Source: Mucilaginibacter sp.
Lineage (GTDB): Bacteria > Bacteroidota > Bacteroidia > Sphingobacteriales > Sphingobacteriaceae
Assembly: GCA_031292485.1 (NCBI GenBank)
Contig: JARLHA010000077.1
Coordinates: forward strand, 1 to 59,726
Length of the DNA stretch: 59,726 nt
Direction of reading: 5' to 3'
Part shown: piece after piece, positions 51,114 to 59,586 of the stretch
Layout of the letters: every line of letters starts with the position of its first letter
Position numbering within the stretch: the stretch's first letter is position 1
Notes under the pieces: generated by a model
What the model was told of the DNA's origin: nothing
Database searches by the model: none
Seen by the model: only the letters and a program-made list of their open reading frames with translations
Program-made: the position numbers and the translations under genes

Positions 51114-51178
51114 GCAACAAAATCGAAAGGATTTTCAACATACGCGAAAGTAATTTTTGAGCTTATGCTGTTTATTTG
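51114..51178 (+). promoter_or_regulatory. Operator/promoter module 2: two 21-bp direct repeats plus GTTTATTTG
   Basis: The first repeat is 51114-51134 (GCAACAAAATCGAAAGGATT), the second starts at 51135 (TCAACATACGCGAAAG), and GTTTATTTG is at 51170-51178, again exactly 35 bp from the start of the second repeat. The ATG at 51259 is 104 bp beyond. Consensus of the four half-sites: CAACAWAHKCGAAAG. Confidence 0.75.
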
Positions 51179-51258
51179 CTTTAAGTAATTTGCTAGTAAA
51201 TACATACTAATAGCTGCGACTTACTTTTTATTTAATATTATTCAAACACTTATCTATC

Positions 51259-52179
51259 ATGAAAACATCTATCAAATCAACAGTTTATTTGCTCGCCACA
51301 TGCAGCATTTTGTTATTGGGCAACTGTAAAAAAAACCTTGGCTCTCTTAAACCACCGCCCACTGTAGACAGTGCTATTGTAAACGCCATGTACCCGGCTT
51401 CCGTAACTACCTATCCCGGTGAAACTAAATATGAGTATGATAAAGATAATCATTTGGTCAACTACTCGCGGGATAGTACGGTTATCGTCAATATAGGGGC
51501 AAATCAGGTAGATCAAAACGTTAATGAATATACGACCAACAGCAACGGTCAATCGGTGTTGTATCATGTCAGTACCACAAGTTTTGTTTATAACATGGTT
51601 GGGCAGCCAAATACTTCGGTAAATATTTATAACACTGCACCAACACAGGTTACTTATACTTATTTTGATAAAGATATAAAAAGCGGGATAACCCAAAGCA
51701 GACCCGGCGGCCAATTGCAGTTTGAAAATAATAAAGACGGGCTGCCGGTAAAAGAAATTTCATCTGATGGTGGGGGCTATAATTATGATTTTACTTATGA
51801 CAGTAACGGTAACATGCAAAAAGTGGAGTTTGTACACTTATCCGGCCCAAGAGCAGGTGCTGTATACGGCCGCGTAACCATTACTTCGCTTGATGATAAG
51901 CATTCGCCATTTTCGGCAGTTAAAGGCTATTGGGTGGCTTCTTTTCCACAAAGTTATCAATCGGACTATGCGCTGGCCTTTTGTAAAAACAATCCCAAGC
52001 AAATAATAAGTGAAAGTTACGATACAACTAAAGGCGCTTTTGTGGTGTATCAACAAGATGATTTTAGTTATGTATATAACGATAAGGGTTATCCCACACA
52101 AATTATCATAAATACAACTTATTATAACGCTACTACCACTCAGGGTGTCGTCACGACATATAATTATACCTATAAGTAA
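51259..52179 (+). CDS. Lipoprotein with YD-like repeats under the second operator module
   Basis: 306 residues; lipobox LLLGNC (Cys23). The mature chain has the same kind of strand repeats as the 48470 and 49334 proteins but is more distant: TKYEYDKDNHLVNYSRDST, LQFENNKDGLPVKEISSDG, YDFTYDSNGNMQKVEFVHLS, DDFSYVYNDKGYPTQIIINT. Such YD-type repeats are seen in DUF4595-like and RHS-related envelope proteins. The start is fixed by the signal peptide. Presence of the shared 21-bp module predicts coordinate expression with the 48470 operon. Confidence 0.85.
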   Translation: MKTSIKSTVYLLATCSILLLGNCKKNLGSLKPPPTVDSAIVNAMYPASVTTYPGETKYEYDKDNHLVNYSRDSTVIVNIGANQVDQNVNEYTTNSNGQSVLYHVSTTSFVYNMVGQPNTSVNIYNTAPTQVTYTYFDKDIKSGITQSRPGGQLQFENNKDGLPVKEISSDGGGYNYDFTYDSNGNMQKVEFVHLSGPRAGAVYGRVTITSLDDKHSPFSAVKGYWVASFPQSYQSDYALAFCKNNPKQIISESYDTTKGAFVVYQQDDFSYVYNDKGYPTQIIINTTYYNATTTQGVVTTYNYTYK

Positions 52180-52182
52180 ATG

Positions 52183-52272
52183 TTTAGTCCCCGCAGGGTC
52201 TCTCGCAGAGGACCCTGCGCTGTACAATGCTTCCCGGAAACGCAGGGTACTGTACCAGAGACCCTGCGGAAA
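52183..52272 (+). repeat. Third, partial copy of the 17511-17655 element
   Basis: TTTAGTCCCCGCAGGGTCTC, then TCGCAGAGGACCCTGCGC matches the first 45 bp of copy B. A second hairpin (CGCAGGGTACTGTACCAG, AGACCCTGCGG) follows. Confidence 0.65.
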
Positions 52273-52452
52273 CACAAAAAATGGGGAAAATAAGCGATAT
52301 GCTGGTGGGTAAGCTAAGGAGCAAAAATTGATTGATAAAAATTCAGAAAAAAGTAGCCATCGGTATTGAACTTGTTCAATAAGGACTATTAGAAGTATAA
52401 GTACTAGGAATCTGAAAAGTATAAAAAGAGACGAAAGCAAGGGTGCAAAGTC

Positions 52453-52620
52453 ATGAATATTGTCGTAGGAATTATAATAATAGCACTCGGAATATGGCTT
52501 TCTTATTTCCAAACGAAGCGCTTTGTTAAGGGCGTATCGGACTCACTTGGAGGAAATATAAGCTTGCTCATTGTTGGAATAGGCTTGATAGGTATAGGTA
52601 TAATGACGTTCTTTATGTGA
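52453..52620 (+). CDS. Small two-helix membrane protein, 55 residues
   Basis: MNIVVGIIIIALGIWLSYFQ, then TKRFVKGVSDSLGGNISL and LIVGIGLIGIGIMTFFM: two glycine-containing membrane helices with a short basic loop. The frame begins after a weak context but has clear coding character, and the protein type is a recurrent small hypothetical of Bacteroidota. Function unknown. Confidence 0.6.
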   Translation: MNIVVGIIIIALGIWLSYFQTKRFVKGVSDSLGGNISLLIVGIGLIGIGIMTFFM

Positions 52621-52650
52621 AGATAACCTTTCTGGCGCGAATGAAGACCG

Positions 52651-52711
52651 GGCCTGTGGGCAAAGTCTACTCATATCTTTGTAATGATATGAGTAGACAG
52701 TTGCATAGGCC
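52651..52711. other. Long imperfect hairpin, possible structured RNA
   Basis: An inner perfect 13-bp stem GTCTACTCATATC (52665-52677) / GATATGAGTAGAC (52686-52698) lies inside an outer 8-bp stem GGCCTGTG (52651-52658) / CATAGGCC (52704-52711), separated by a small internal loop (GGCAAA and AGTTG). Confidence 0.55.
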
Positions 52712-52809
52712 GGAGCGGCATACACCGCCTCGCCCAGGCAAGCGTGCTCCCCGCCCAGTAAAGCGTGCCGCTTGACTGCTTAATGCCTATGTAATGTGTT
52801 TATAATTTG

Positions 52810-52940
52810 AGGGCTGGTGCCGGTTGCTAACCCTGCGGACTATGGCCGGCGTTAAGGTATTTCGCCCTTTCGGGGCTGGCAGTGCGTACCTAAACCCGCC
52901 GGACTTCGCCCGGCGTTGATATAAAGCGCCCTTTCAGGGC
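52810..52940 (+). repeat. Tandem 62-64-bp repeat, about 2.2 copies
   Basis: Units starting GGGCTGG at 52811, 52872 and 52936, each with CGGACT(A/T)(T/C)GGCC/CCCGGCGTT and CGCCCTTTC parts. This is a known type of Bacteroidota gene-spacer repeat (GCCCTTTCAGGGCTGG). Confidence 0.75.
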
Positions 52941-53132
52941 TGGTGCAAACTTCGCCTTTTCGCCTTTGTTGGTGAAAACACCTCCAACAAGGGCGGGAAA
53001 AAATGGGTGTTTTAACGGGTTGACGCGTATTTGTTTTTTATCGGATATTTAGGGAATTAACATTTATCTTTATACGGATCGATGCCTTCACAGATCCTGA
53101 CAAATTTTCAAAAATCCATAATCATTATATTT

Positions 53133-53315
53133 ATGAAAAAATTAACCAGAGAAGAACTAAAACAAATCAAAGGCGGTCTGAGTGATCCGCCGCCAGGATG
53201 CTTTTGCTTTATTCCAGAACCTATGCTGCCGGCAGGTGGCTTAGACCCGGATTGTAATTTGGGTTCTAATCCCGAACTATACTGCCCTGCGGGTGACCTG
53301 CTAGGTTGTTGCTAA
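53133..53315 (+). CDS. Double-glycine leader peptide with Cys-rich core (putative natural product or bacteriocin precursor)
   Basis: 60 residues. The leader MKKLTREELKQIKGG (1-15) is a textbook GG-type leader of Bacteroidota bacteriocin-like and peptide natural-product precursors, cleaved after GG by a peptidase-containing ABC exporter. The 45-residue core LSDPPPGCFC...GDLLGCC has six cysteines (CxC, C, C, CC) and many Pro/Gly. A start 17 codons upstream (53082) only adds sequence before the leader and is rejected. No exporter, peptidase or modifying enzyme is within the window, so it is an orphan precursor. The core may be disulphide-bonded or modified (inference). Confidence 0.8.
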   Translation: MKKLTREELKQIKGGLSDPPPGCFCFIPEPMLPAGGLDPDCNLGSNPELYCPAGDLLGCC

Positions 53316-53783
53316 ATGTGAAAACCTGCACAAAAAGAATCTTTTGGCGCAAGTGTAAATATTCTTTTTAATGTGCAAGGCATATGTATCATCTATTGGG
53401 TGCAAGTTCCACCCGATGTGGCGGGACTATGCAGCGCCAGGCTGTGCGGCTGTGTATTCGTGCCCAGCTGACAGGTAACCGCTTGCCCGAACCAAATGTT
53501 AAAAATTTCCCGGCGCCCCGTGTAAGCGATTGCAGTGGAAAGCCCGCAGAACCGGTAAATGATGCGCTCGAAATAACGCGGTAGCCTGGCATCGGGCGAG
53601 TCCTTCGACAGGCTCAGGATGACATTACTTGTAACGAAAAGCGCCCCTTCGACAGGCTCAGGATGACAACCCTTTTTCTACCAAAAGGGAGATACGCGCT
53701 TATTTTAGTTAGCAGTTTTTAGTTGGCAGTTGGCAGCGGGGTACAGGTACCGGCTTTCAAAAAAATGGGCACGGAATTTACCA
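53316..53783. other. 468-bp intergenic region with dispersed repeats
   Basis: No gene. It contains AAGCGATTGCAGTGGAAAGC (about 53524-53543), a word common in Bacteroidota spacers, and two copies of CCTTCGACAGGCTCAGGATG (53602 and 53646 regions), a widespread intergenic repeat. Two frames here (53384-53592) are not supported. Confidence 0.6.
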
Positions 53784-54674
53784 CTACTGCGCCACATTCA
53801 CATTTTTTTGATAGCTATCCAGGTATCCTTTTGGCGAGGAGCCTTTTACGCATTTAAATACCCGGTTAAAGTTGGTGATGGTATTAAAGCCGCAGTTATA
53901 GGCCACGGCAGAGATGCTTTCAAATTTATTGGCGGTAAGCCGTTTGCAGGCCTCGTTGATCCTCACCTCGTTTAAAAAAGAGATATAGGTATGGCCGGTA
54001 TGTTTTTTAAAATAGCGGCAAAATGCCTGCGGCGTCATATAGGCCGCCTGTGATACATCCTCTAAAGTGATAGCTTTATTGTAATGCTGGATAATAAAAT
54101 TATAGATGTTGTTAATGCGTGCGCCCTCGTCTATGTTAACGTTAATTACTTTTTCGGAGGAGGAAAGGACGGTTAGCTGATCTTTAATATTATTTAAGAA
54201 GTTGAGCAGGTTAAAAAAATCGAATACCTTTTCGGAGCCGGAAGCGGTGTCAACCCTCAGCATCAAATCCGACATCGGCTTAAGGTAATCATCAGGCAGT
54301 TTAAACCCCTGTTTGCTTCGCTGGATAAAATTTTTGAAAGATCTTAACTCCGGCAACTCAAACAGCGAAGACAGTTTGCCATTCGGGTTAAAAAAAATAC
54401 TGACAGCGCTTATATTCTTATCGCTTTCGGCGCCAAAATATTCAGGGTTACTTTTAAAAACGTGGGGCAGGTCGGCACCCAGTAAATAAATCTCGCCCGC
54501 TTTAAAGCTATGCATATTATTGCCTGCTACCAGGGTGCCTTCGCCTTTTTGGATCCAGGTCAACTGCGCCTCTTTATGCCGGTGCAGGTAGGGGTAAAAA
54601 AACGGGAGATTGAATTGTTCACTTATAACACTTTTGTCGTGTGCTACCGGGATGGTGAATAGTAAAGTTTTCAT
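53784..54674 (-). CDS. AraC-family regulator with cupin sensor
   Basis: 296 residues from the ATG for MKTLLFTIPVAHDKSVISEQ; the open frame to 54779 is rejected because it extends into non-coding sequence. An N-terminal cupin/AraC ligand-binding domain (PYLHRHKEAQLTWIQKGEGT, FKAGEIYLLGADLPHVFKSN) precedes a double helix-turn-helix: NKAITLEDVSQAAYMTPQAF, CRYFKKHTGHTYISFLNEVR, SISAVAYNCGFNTITNFNRV, FKCVKGSSPKGYLDSYQ. Members with this layout often control carbohydrate genes in Bacteroidota. It lies downstream of the susD gene on the same strand, behind a terminator, and is a likely regulator of the SusCD pair. Confidence 0.92.
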   Translation of the reverse strand: MKTLLFTIPVAHDKSVISEQFNLPFFYPYLHRHKEAQLTWIQKGEGTLVAGNNMHSFKAGEIYLLGADLPHVFKSNPEYFGAESDKNISAVSIFFNPNGKLSSLFELPELRSFKNFIQRSKQGFKLPDDYLKPMSDLMLRVDTASGSEKVFDFFNLLNFLNNIKDQLTVLSSSEKVINVNIDEGARINNIYNFIIQHYNKAITLEDVSQAAYMTPQAFCRYFKKHTGHTYISFLNEVRINEACKRLTANKFESISAVAYNCGFNTITNFNRVFKCVKGSSPKGYLDSYQKNVNVAQ

Positions 54675-54851
54675 ATCAGCAATCTTTTTATAGTCAACAT
54701 CTTTATAAGATATAGCTGAATGTATGTATTTTAACTCTATATGTAAAATTAAATAGCAAACAGGGTAAAATACGGGCAATGAAGGTTAATTTCACGTAAA
54801 TAAAGTATGAATAAATTGATTTTCACCGTTGGGTTAGGGTTGTAATAAAAA

Positions 54852-54888
54852 TAAAAATGCCAGGGGCTTTTGCCCATGGCATTTTTAT
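54852..54888. terminator. Bidirectional terminator downstream of susD
   Basis: TAAAAATGCCA/TGGCATTTTTA with an inner GGGC/GCCC pair forms a strong hairpin flanked by A- and T-tracts. Confidence 0.75.
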
Positions 54889-54890
54889 GA

Positions 54891-54960
54891 ATTAAGCTGA
54901 TACCCATTCGGATCAACTCATAAAACTCATCTTATGTTAACAAAAGGGTATCAGCTTAAT
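54891..54960. repeat. 15-bp perfect inverted repeat with 40-nt loop next to susD
   Basis: ATTAAGCTGATACCC (54891-54905) and its exact complement GGGTATCAGCTTAAT (54946-54960) bracket 40 nt, between the susD stop codon and the terminator. Confidence 0.7.
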
Positions 54961-54974
54961 TAATATTTACAGGC

Positions 54975-56360
54975 TTACTTCGTGTCCCACCAAACCCGGT
55001 CGGTTAATTTTGCCGACTGCTGGGGCTGCGGATTCGAGATAATTTCAGCCTCGGGATACAATACCCTCCGCGGAATAGCCGAAAGCGCATTGGGCACTGC
55101 CGGCAAAACCGGGTACCCGGTACGCCGGTAATCATTAAAGTTTTCGAGCGAAAGGAAATCAGCGATACTTTTTTCCTCAATGATGTACTGTTCTGCATTG
55201 CTGCCGGTGAGCGCCCTCGAAGCAATATAGGTATTGGCATCAGCAGTACTTACCCCAAGTTTGGTCATGTGCGACATAATTGCGCTGGCATAAATAGGCT
55301 GCGCGGTTGCAAAACCGGATAGGATCAGCGTAGCTTCAGCTTTTAAAAACAAGGCTTCGGAGTAATTTACAATGTAATTGGTAGCACCGGTAGCACCATA
55401 AAAATCACCGGGGCGCGAGTAATCTTCCAATTGGCCTATGCTGGTTATCCCTTCGCTAAGACCCGTGTATAAACCCGTGTTGGTTGCCGGGGCCACCATA
55501 ATGCTTAAACGCGGGTCGTTACGGGTTTTAAAACCATCAACCACCGTATTTGCCAAAACCACCGTGCTGGCCGATATAAAGTTTTGCTGCCATGGGTTTT
55601 CGCCGCCGGCCGCGCCGGTATAGGTCATCATAAAATCATCAGCGTTTGATTGCATGCCGTTTTGCAGCGCGGTAAGGGCCAGCTGCGCCTGTGCGGCGGC
55701 CGTGTAGCCGGTGGCTTTGGTCAGGTGCATATAGTAACGGGCCTTTAAGGTATAGGCCAGTTTGGTCCATTTGGTCATATCACCTGCGTAAATGAAATCA
55801 TCCCCGCCCGGCTTTACGCTGCCATTTTTGGCAATATCAGCTATGCCGCCATCCAATAAGCTCTGGATCTGGGTGTAGATGTCTTTTTGGGCATCATACG
55901 TTGGTGTAAAATCGCTGCTGCCGCCAAAGGCTTTTGAGTAGGGGATATCGCCCCAAAGGTCAGTCCCGCTGCCAAGGCAATAGGCAGTTAAAATTTTTGC
56001 CACCCCGGCATAATTTGATTTTCCGTCGGCTTCGGCTTTCTTGTTTAAGGTTACCAGGTTGTTTAAGCAGGTAACATACAGGTTGGTCCAGTCGCCGTCC
56101 ATGTCGGTATTATACATAAGGTAAGTTCCGGCATTGGGCGCCACCTGGTTCAATGCAGCCACCTGCATATATTCCTGTACAATAATGGCCACATTGCCGG
56201 CGTATAAATTTGATGAAATTGACAGTTCAACCGGGGCGAGGATCTGCGCCTCCGAAACGTCAATTGGCTGGTTGGGGTTTTTATTTACGTCGATATATTT
56301 TTTACATCCCGAAACACTTATCAGGACACATGACAGTAAAATAACATATACTTTTTTCAT
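54975..56360 (-). CDS. SusD/RagB-family outer-membrane lipoprotein
   Basis: A 461-residue glycan-binding lipoprotein; lipobox VSGC (Cys19). It follows the SusD-like_2 pattern: CKKYIDVNKNPNQPIDVSEA, QILAPVELSISSNLYAGNVA, TAYCLGSGTDLWGDIPYSKA with the conserved TDxWGDIPY core, TKWTKLAYTLKARYYMHLTK, NPWQQNFISA, and EEKSIADFLSLENFNDYRRT near the end. It caps the SusC transporter and passes a nutrient, usually an oligosaccharide or peptide, into the pore. Its start lies 26 bp after the SusC stop, forming an operon. Confidence 0.95.
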   Translation of the reverse strand: MKKVYVILLSCVLISVSGCKKYIDVNKNPNQPIDVSEAQILAPVELSISSNLYAGNVAIIVQEYMQVAALNQVAPNAGTYLMYNTDMDGDWTNLYVTCLNNLVTLNKKAEADGKSNYAGVAKILTAYCLGSGTDLWGDIPYSKAFGGSSDFTPTYDAQKDIYTQIQSLLDGGIADIAKNGSVKPGGDDFIYAGDMTKWTKLAYTLKARYYMHLTKATGYTAAAQAQLALTALQNGMQSNADDFMMTYTGAAGGENPWQQNFISASTVVLANTVVDGFKTRNDPRLSIMVAPATNTGLYTGLSEGITSIGQLEDYSRPGDFYGATGATNYIVNYSEALFLKAEATLILSGFATAQPIYASAIMSHMTKLGVSTADANTYIASRALTGSNAEQYIIEEKSIADFLSLENFNDYRRTGYPVLPAVPNALSAIPRRVLYPEAEIISNPQPQQSAKLTDRVWWDTK

Positions 56361-56386
56361 GATTAATATTTTTAATTTGATAAATG

Positions 56387-59300
56387 TTACAGTGTGAGTT
56401 TTAAGCTAAAGTCGATAGACCTTGAGGTAGGGGTTGAGAATGAATAAATGCCCTGCGCACCGTTTGATGAGCCGAATGAGCTCACTTCAGGATCGCCGCC
56501 GGTAAAGTGCGGTGCATAAATCCACAGGTTGCGCCCGGTAACACTAAAATTAATGGCTTTAAAAGGGCTGCCTTTTAACCAGCCCGGGTTTAAAGTATAA
56601 CCGATACTGGCATTTCTTAATTTAATATAGGAACCGTCCTGAATTACAGATTCGGTGATTCCATTTATCCGCTGGTAATAAGACTGCCCGGTAACTGAAA
56701 CGGTATTGGGTAACCCGGTTGATTCGCTGATGCCCGGCACAACTCTTGGTCCGCGGTTTTCGGTAACTTTAGGTGTTCCGTAAAAATAGCCGTACCCGTC
56801 AACATTGTTCTGGATGTCGCCGCCTTTTTTCACGTCAAAAAAGAAGCTTAAACTAAATTGTTTATACCTGAAGCTGTTGGTGATGCCGCCGGTCCAGTCA
56901 GGGTTGGTATTACCGATGATGCCCTGGTTATCATCTGCATAGGGTAGTCCGCTGTCGTCAATCAGCAGTTTGCCCTGTGCATTGCGCGCATACCTGGTAC
57001 CGTAGATGATGCCGTAAGGCTGACCAACAATTATGGAGGTGAATCCATTCCCTATTTGTTGCAGATCACCATAAATACTCAATACCTTGTTCCTGATGTG
57101 CGTATAATTGATGGTCATGTTCCATGTAAAGTCACGCGTTTTTACAGGCACCAGGTTCAATAACAACTCAAAACCCTTGTTTTGCATCGTCGCGGAGTTT
57201 ACCGTAGTGCCGCTATAACCGGTTGATGGGGCAATACTTACACCTGGTATAATCCCGTCCAGTGTCTTTTTAATAAAGTACGATGCCTCTAAACTAATGC
57301 GGTTATTGAAAAAACCTGTCTCTAAACCGGCCTCAAATTCGTTTATCCGTTCGTTTTTTAACAATGGGTTACCCAGGGTTGAACTTAACAAAAAACCCGA
57401 TTCTCCCTGGTAAGGGAAAGTGATGTTGCGGATAGTTTGGCTGTAATAAGGGGTAGTAAGCGAATACGGCCCAACATTGTCATTTCCAACGGTAGCATAG
57501 GATACCCGGAATTTACCCAGGTTCATGATATGCTGCAGTTCGTTCGAGAAAAACTCGGAAAACACAAAGCTAGTAGCAGCGGAACCATAGGGATAAAAGT
57601 TATGGTCGGTTGATAGTACCGAACTACCGTCGTACCTGCCGGTTAATGACAGGATCAGGAATTTTTTATAATCCACATTTGTTTGTGCATAAAACCCGAT
57701 TTTGCGTGCCAGGTAATGGGCCTCGGAAAAACTTACTGTTGATGCTGAACTGATATTGTCGAGCCCGTCAACCGAAAGGCCAACGCCATTGGCATAAGCA
57801 TTTTCGGTATAAGAGGAAAAAATGTTGTTCCCAATCAACCCGTCAATATTAAAATCGCCAAATTGATGGTTGGCGCTGATGATCAAATCGTTATTCAGTT
57901 GCCTGAAGTTGGTATTATTAACCACGATGCGGCCCGTAGGGTTTGAAACTGACTGGGCCGATTCGTGATAGTTATCCTGCTCGGTGTAAACATCCGCACC
58001 GAATCTTTCCGTTACGGTAAGCCATTTTAATGGTTTGTAATCAGCAGTAAAAGTGGGTATAAAACGGTTAACACCGGCGGTATTTTTTATGTTATTAAGT
58101 ACCCAGTAAGGGTTATTCCTCGAATAACGGTACAAACGTTGTGTGCCATCCGCGTTTTCGTAGGGTAGCAGGTTGTAGGATATCGGCGCCGTAAAAATGG
58201 TCCAAACCGGGCTCTCTAACGCATACCCCTCAGGCAGCCGGTCGTTTTGCGAATTGGTATAATTTAACTCGAAGGTAGTAGTTAAGTTTGGATAGATCTG
58301 GGCGCTGTATTTGGCAAATACAGAATTCCTTACAAAAGATGTAGTGGGGACAGTGCCCTTTTGATCGAAATTTGAATAGGAAATAAAGTAATTTGAACTG
58401 GCCCCGCCGCCGTTAACACTAAAGGTATTATTATAAGTATGCCCGGTTTTAAAGAATAAATCGGCCTGGTTATATTTTTTAGCCGGCTGCCCGTTTATTT
58501 TTAAGGTATCCATTAACGGCCCCCATGATGTACTGGTTTTTAGCGTTGTGCCATCATAAAAAATACCATGCGAACCCTGCGCGTACTTGTCCTGGATCTG
58601 CGGGAGCAGCGGATTTTCGAATGAGAAATCCGAGGTAAAATTAAAGGTCGGTTTCTGATTATTTGCTCCCGTTTTGGTGGTGATAATAATTACTCCGTTA
58701 GCGCCTGCCGAACCATATAAAGCTGTCGCAGCGGCACCTTTTAAAACGTTGATATTATCAATAATATCCGGGTCGATATCCGCAATCCGGTTAGTACCGG
58801 GGCCTGAGTTAAGGTTACCAGTTTCGCTGTTATCCACCGGGATACCGTCAATCACCATTAATGCCTGGTTGTTGCCATAAAAAGACGATGCACCCCGTAT
58901 TACTATCCGCGAGGAACTGCCGGGCGTGCCTGATGAACTGGTTATCTGTACACCAGATACTTTGCCATCAATGTCATTAACCAGGTTAGGGTCTTTGGCC
59001 TGCACCAGTTCATCCCCCTTAACCTCCTGACTGCTGTAAGTCAATATTTTCTTCGACCGCTTTACACCAAGTGCGGTTACCACCACTTCGTCAAGCTGGC
59101 GGTTGTTTTCAGCCAGTTTTATTTCAATGTTTGATTGGTTGGTTAAATTAATTTCCTGGGTATTGTAACCAATGCCGGTGATCACCAGCGTTACCGGGCC
59201 CTGGTAACTGATGCTGAAAGCACCCTGAACATCCGTAGCGGTGCCTTTGTTTGTTCCCTTGATCTTTATGATCGCTCCCGGCACCGGTAAATTCTTATCG

Positions 59301-59416
59301 TCGGTTACTTTGCCCTTAAGTATTATACTTTGGGCATAAGACGTTGAATAAAGTGCCAGGATGCCTAAGAAAGAGAAGATCAGCCTTTTAAGTACTTGTT
59401 TTAACTTCATAAACAA
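56387..59416 (-). CDS. SusC/RagA-family TonB-dependent outer-membrane transporter
   Basis: A 1009-residue porin (start at 59416 or the second Met at 59410). Signal peptide ending TSYAQ; a carboxypeptidase-regulatory-like domain (about 30-110, LKGKVTDDKNLPVPGAIIKI); the SusC signature DEVVVTALGVKRSKK, then plug VSGVQITSSSGTPGSSSRIV, NQALMVIDGIPVDN and NVLKGAAATALYGSAGANGV, then the beta barrel to the C-terminal aromatic FSTPTSRSIDFSLKLTL. It imports a ligand captured by SusD. No anti-sigma-interacting extension is visible, so control is not by an ECF sigma/anti-sigma pair. Upstream lies an insertion-sequence end. No catabolic enzymes adjoin the pair in the window. Confidence 0.96.
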   Translation of the reverse strand: MFMKLKQVLKRLIFSFLGILALYSTSYAQSIILKGKVTDDKNLPVPGAIIKIKGTNKGTATDVQGAFSISYQGPVTLVITGIGYNTQEINLTNQSNIEIKLAENNRQLDEVVVTALGVKRSKKILTYSSQEVKGDELVQAKDPNLVNDIDGKVSGVQITSSSGTPGSSSRIVIRGASSFYGNNQALMVIDGIPVDNSETGNLNSGPGTNRIADIDPDIIDNINVLKGAAATALYGSAGANGVIIITTKTGANNQKPTFNFTSDFSFENPLLPQIQDKYAQGSHGIFYDGTTLKTSTSWGPLMDTLKINGQPAKKYNQADLFFKTGHTYNNTFSVNGGGASSNYFISYSNFDQKGTVPTTSFVRNSVFAKYSAQIYPNLTTTFELNYTNSQNDRLPEGYALESPVWTIFTAPISYNLLPYENADGTQRLYRYSRNNPYWVLNNIKNTAGVNRFIPTFTADYKPLKWLTVTERFGADVYTEQDNYHESAQSVSNPTGRIVVNNTNFRQLNNDLIISANHQFGDFNIDGLIGNNIFSSYTENAYANGVGLSVDGLDNISSASTVSFSEAHYLARKIGFYAQTNVDYKKFLILSLTGRYDGSSVLSTDHNFYPYGSAATSFVFSEFFSNELQHIMNLGKFRVSYATVGNDNVGPYSLTTPYYSQTIRNITFPYQGESGFLLSSTLGNPLLKNERINEFEAGLETGFFNNRISLEASYFIKKTLDGIIPGVSIAPSTGYSGTTVNSATMQNKGFELLLNLVPVKTRDFTWNMTINYTHIRNKVLSIYGDLQQIGNGFTSIIVGQPYGIIYGTRYARNAQGKLLIDDSGLPYADDNQGIIGNTNPDWTGGITNSFRYKQFSLSFFFDVKKGGDIQNNVDGYGYFYGTPKVTENRGPRVVPGISESTGLPNTVSVTGQSYYQRINGITESVIQDGSYIKLRNASIGYTLNPGWLKGSPFKAINFSVTGRNLWIYAPHFTGGDPEVSSFGSSNGAQGIYSFSTPTSRSIDFSLKLTL

Positions 59417-59586
59417 TAGTTTTTAGTTTTTGATTAATTAATCCTGAATAATCAGATTATGTAAAACTATCGACTGGGCAGCACCATTTTTTCAATGAAA
59501 TTTGCTAACTATTGCAGTATTTTAACTGAAATGTTACAAAAGGCAGATGAAAGTTAAATTTTGGAGAAATTAAACAAGCGTTTTTA

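Noticed and set aside
53384..53592. Short frames on both strands in the gap after the GG-leader gene
   Set aside because: They lie in dispersed repeat sequence and overlap each other.
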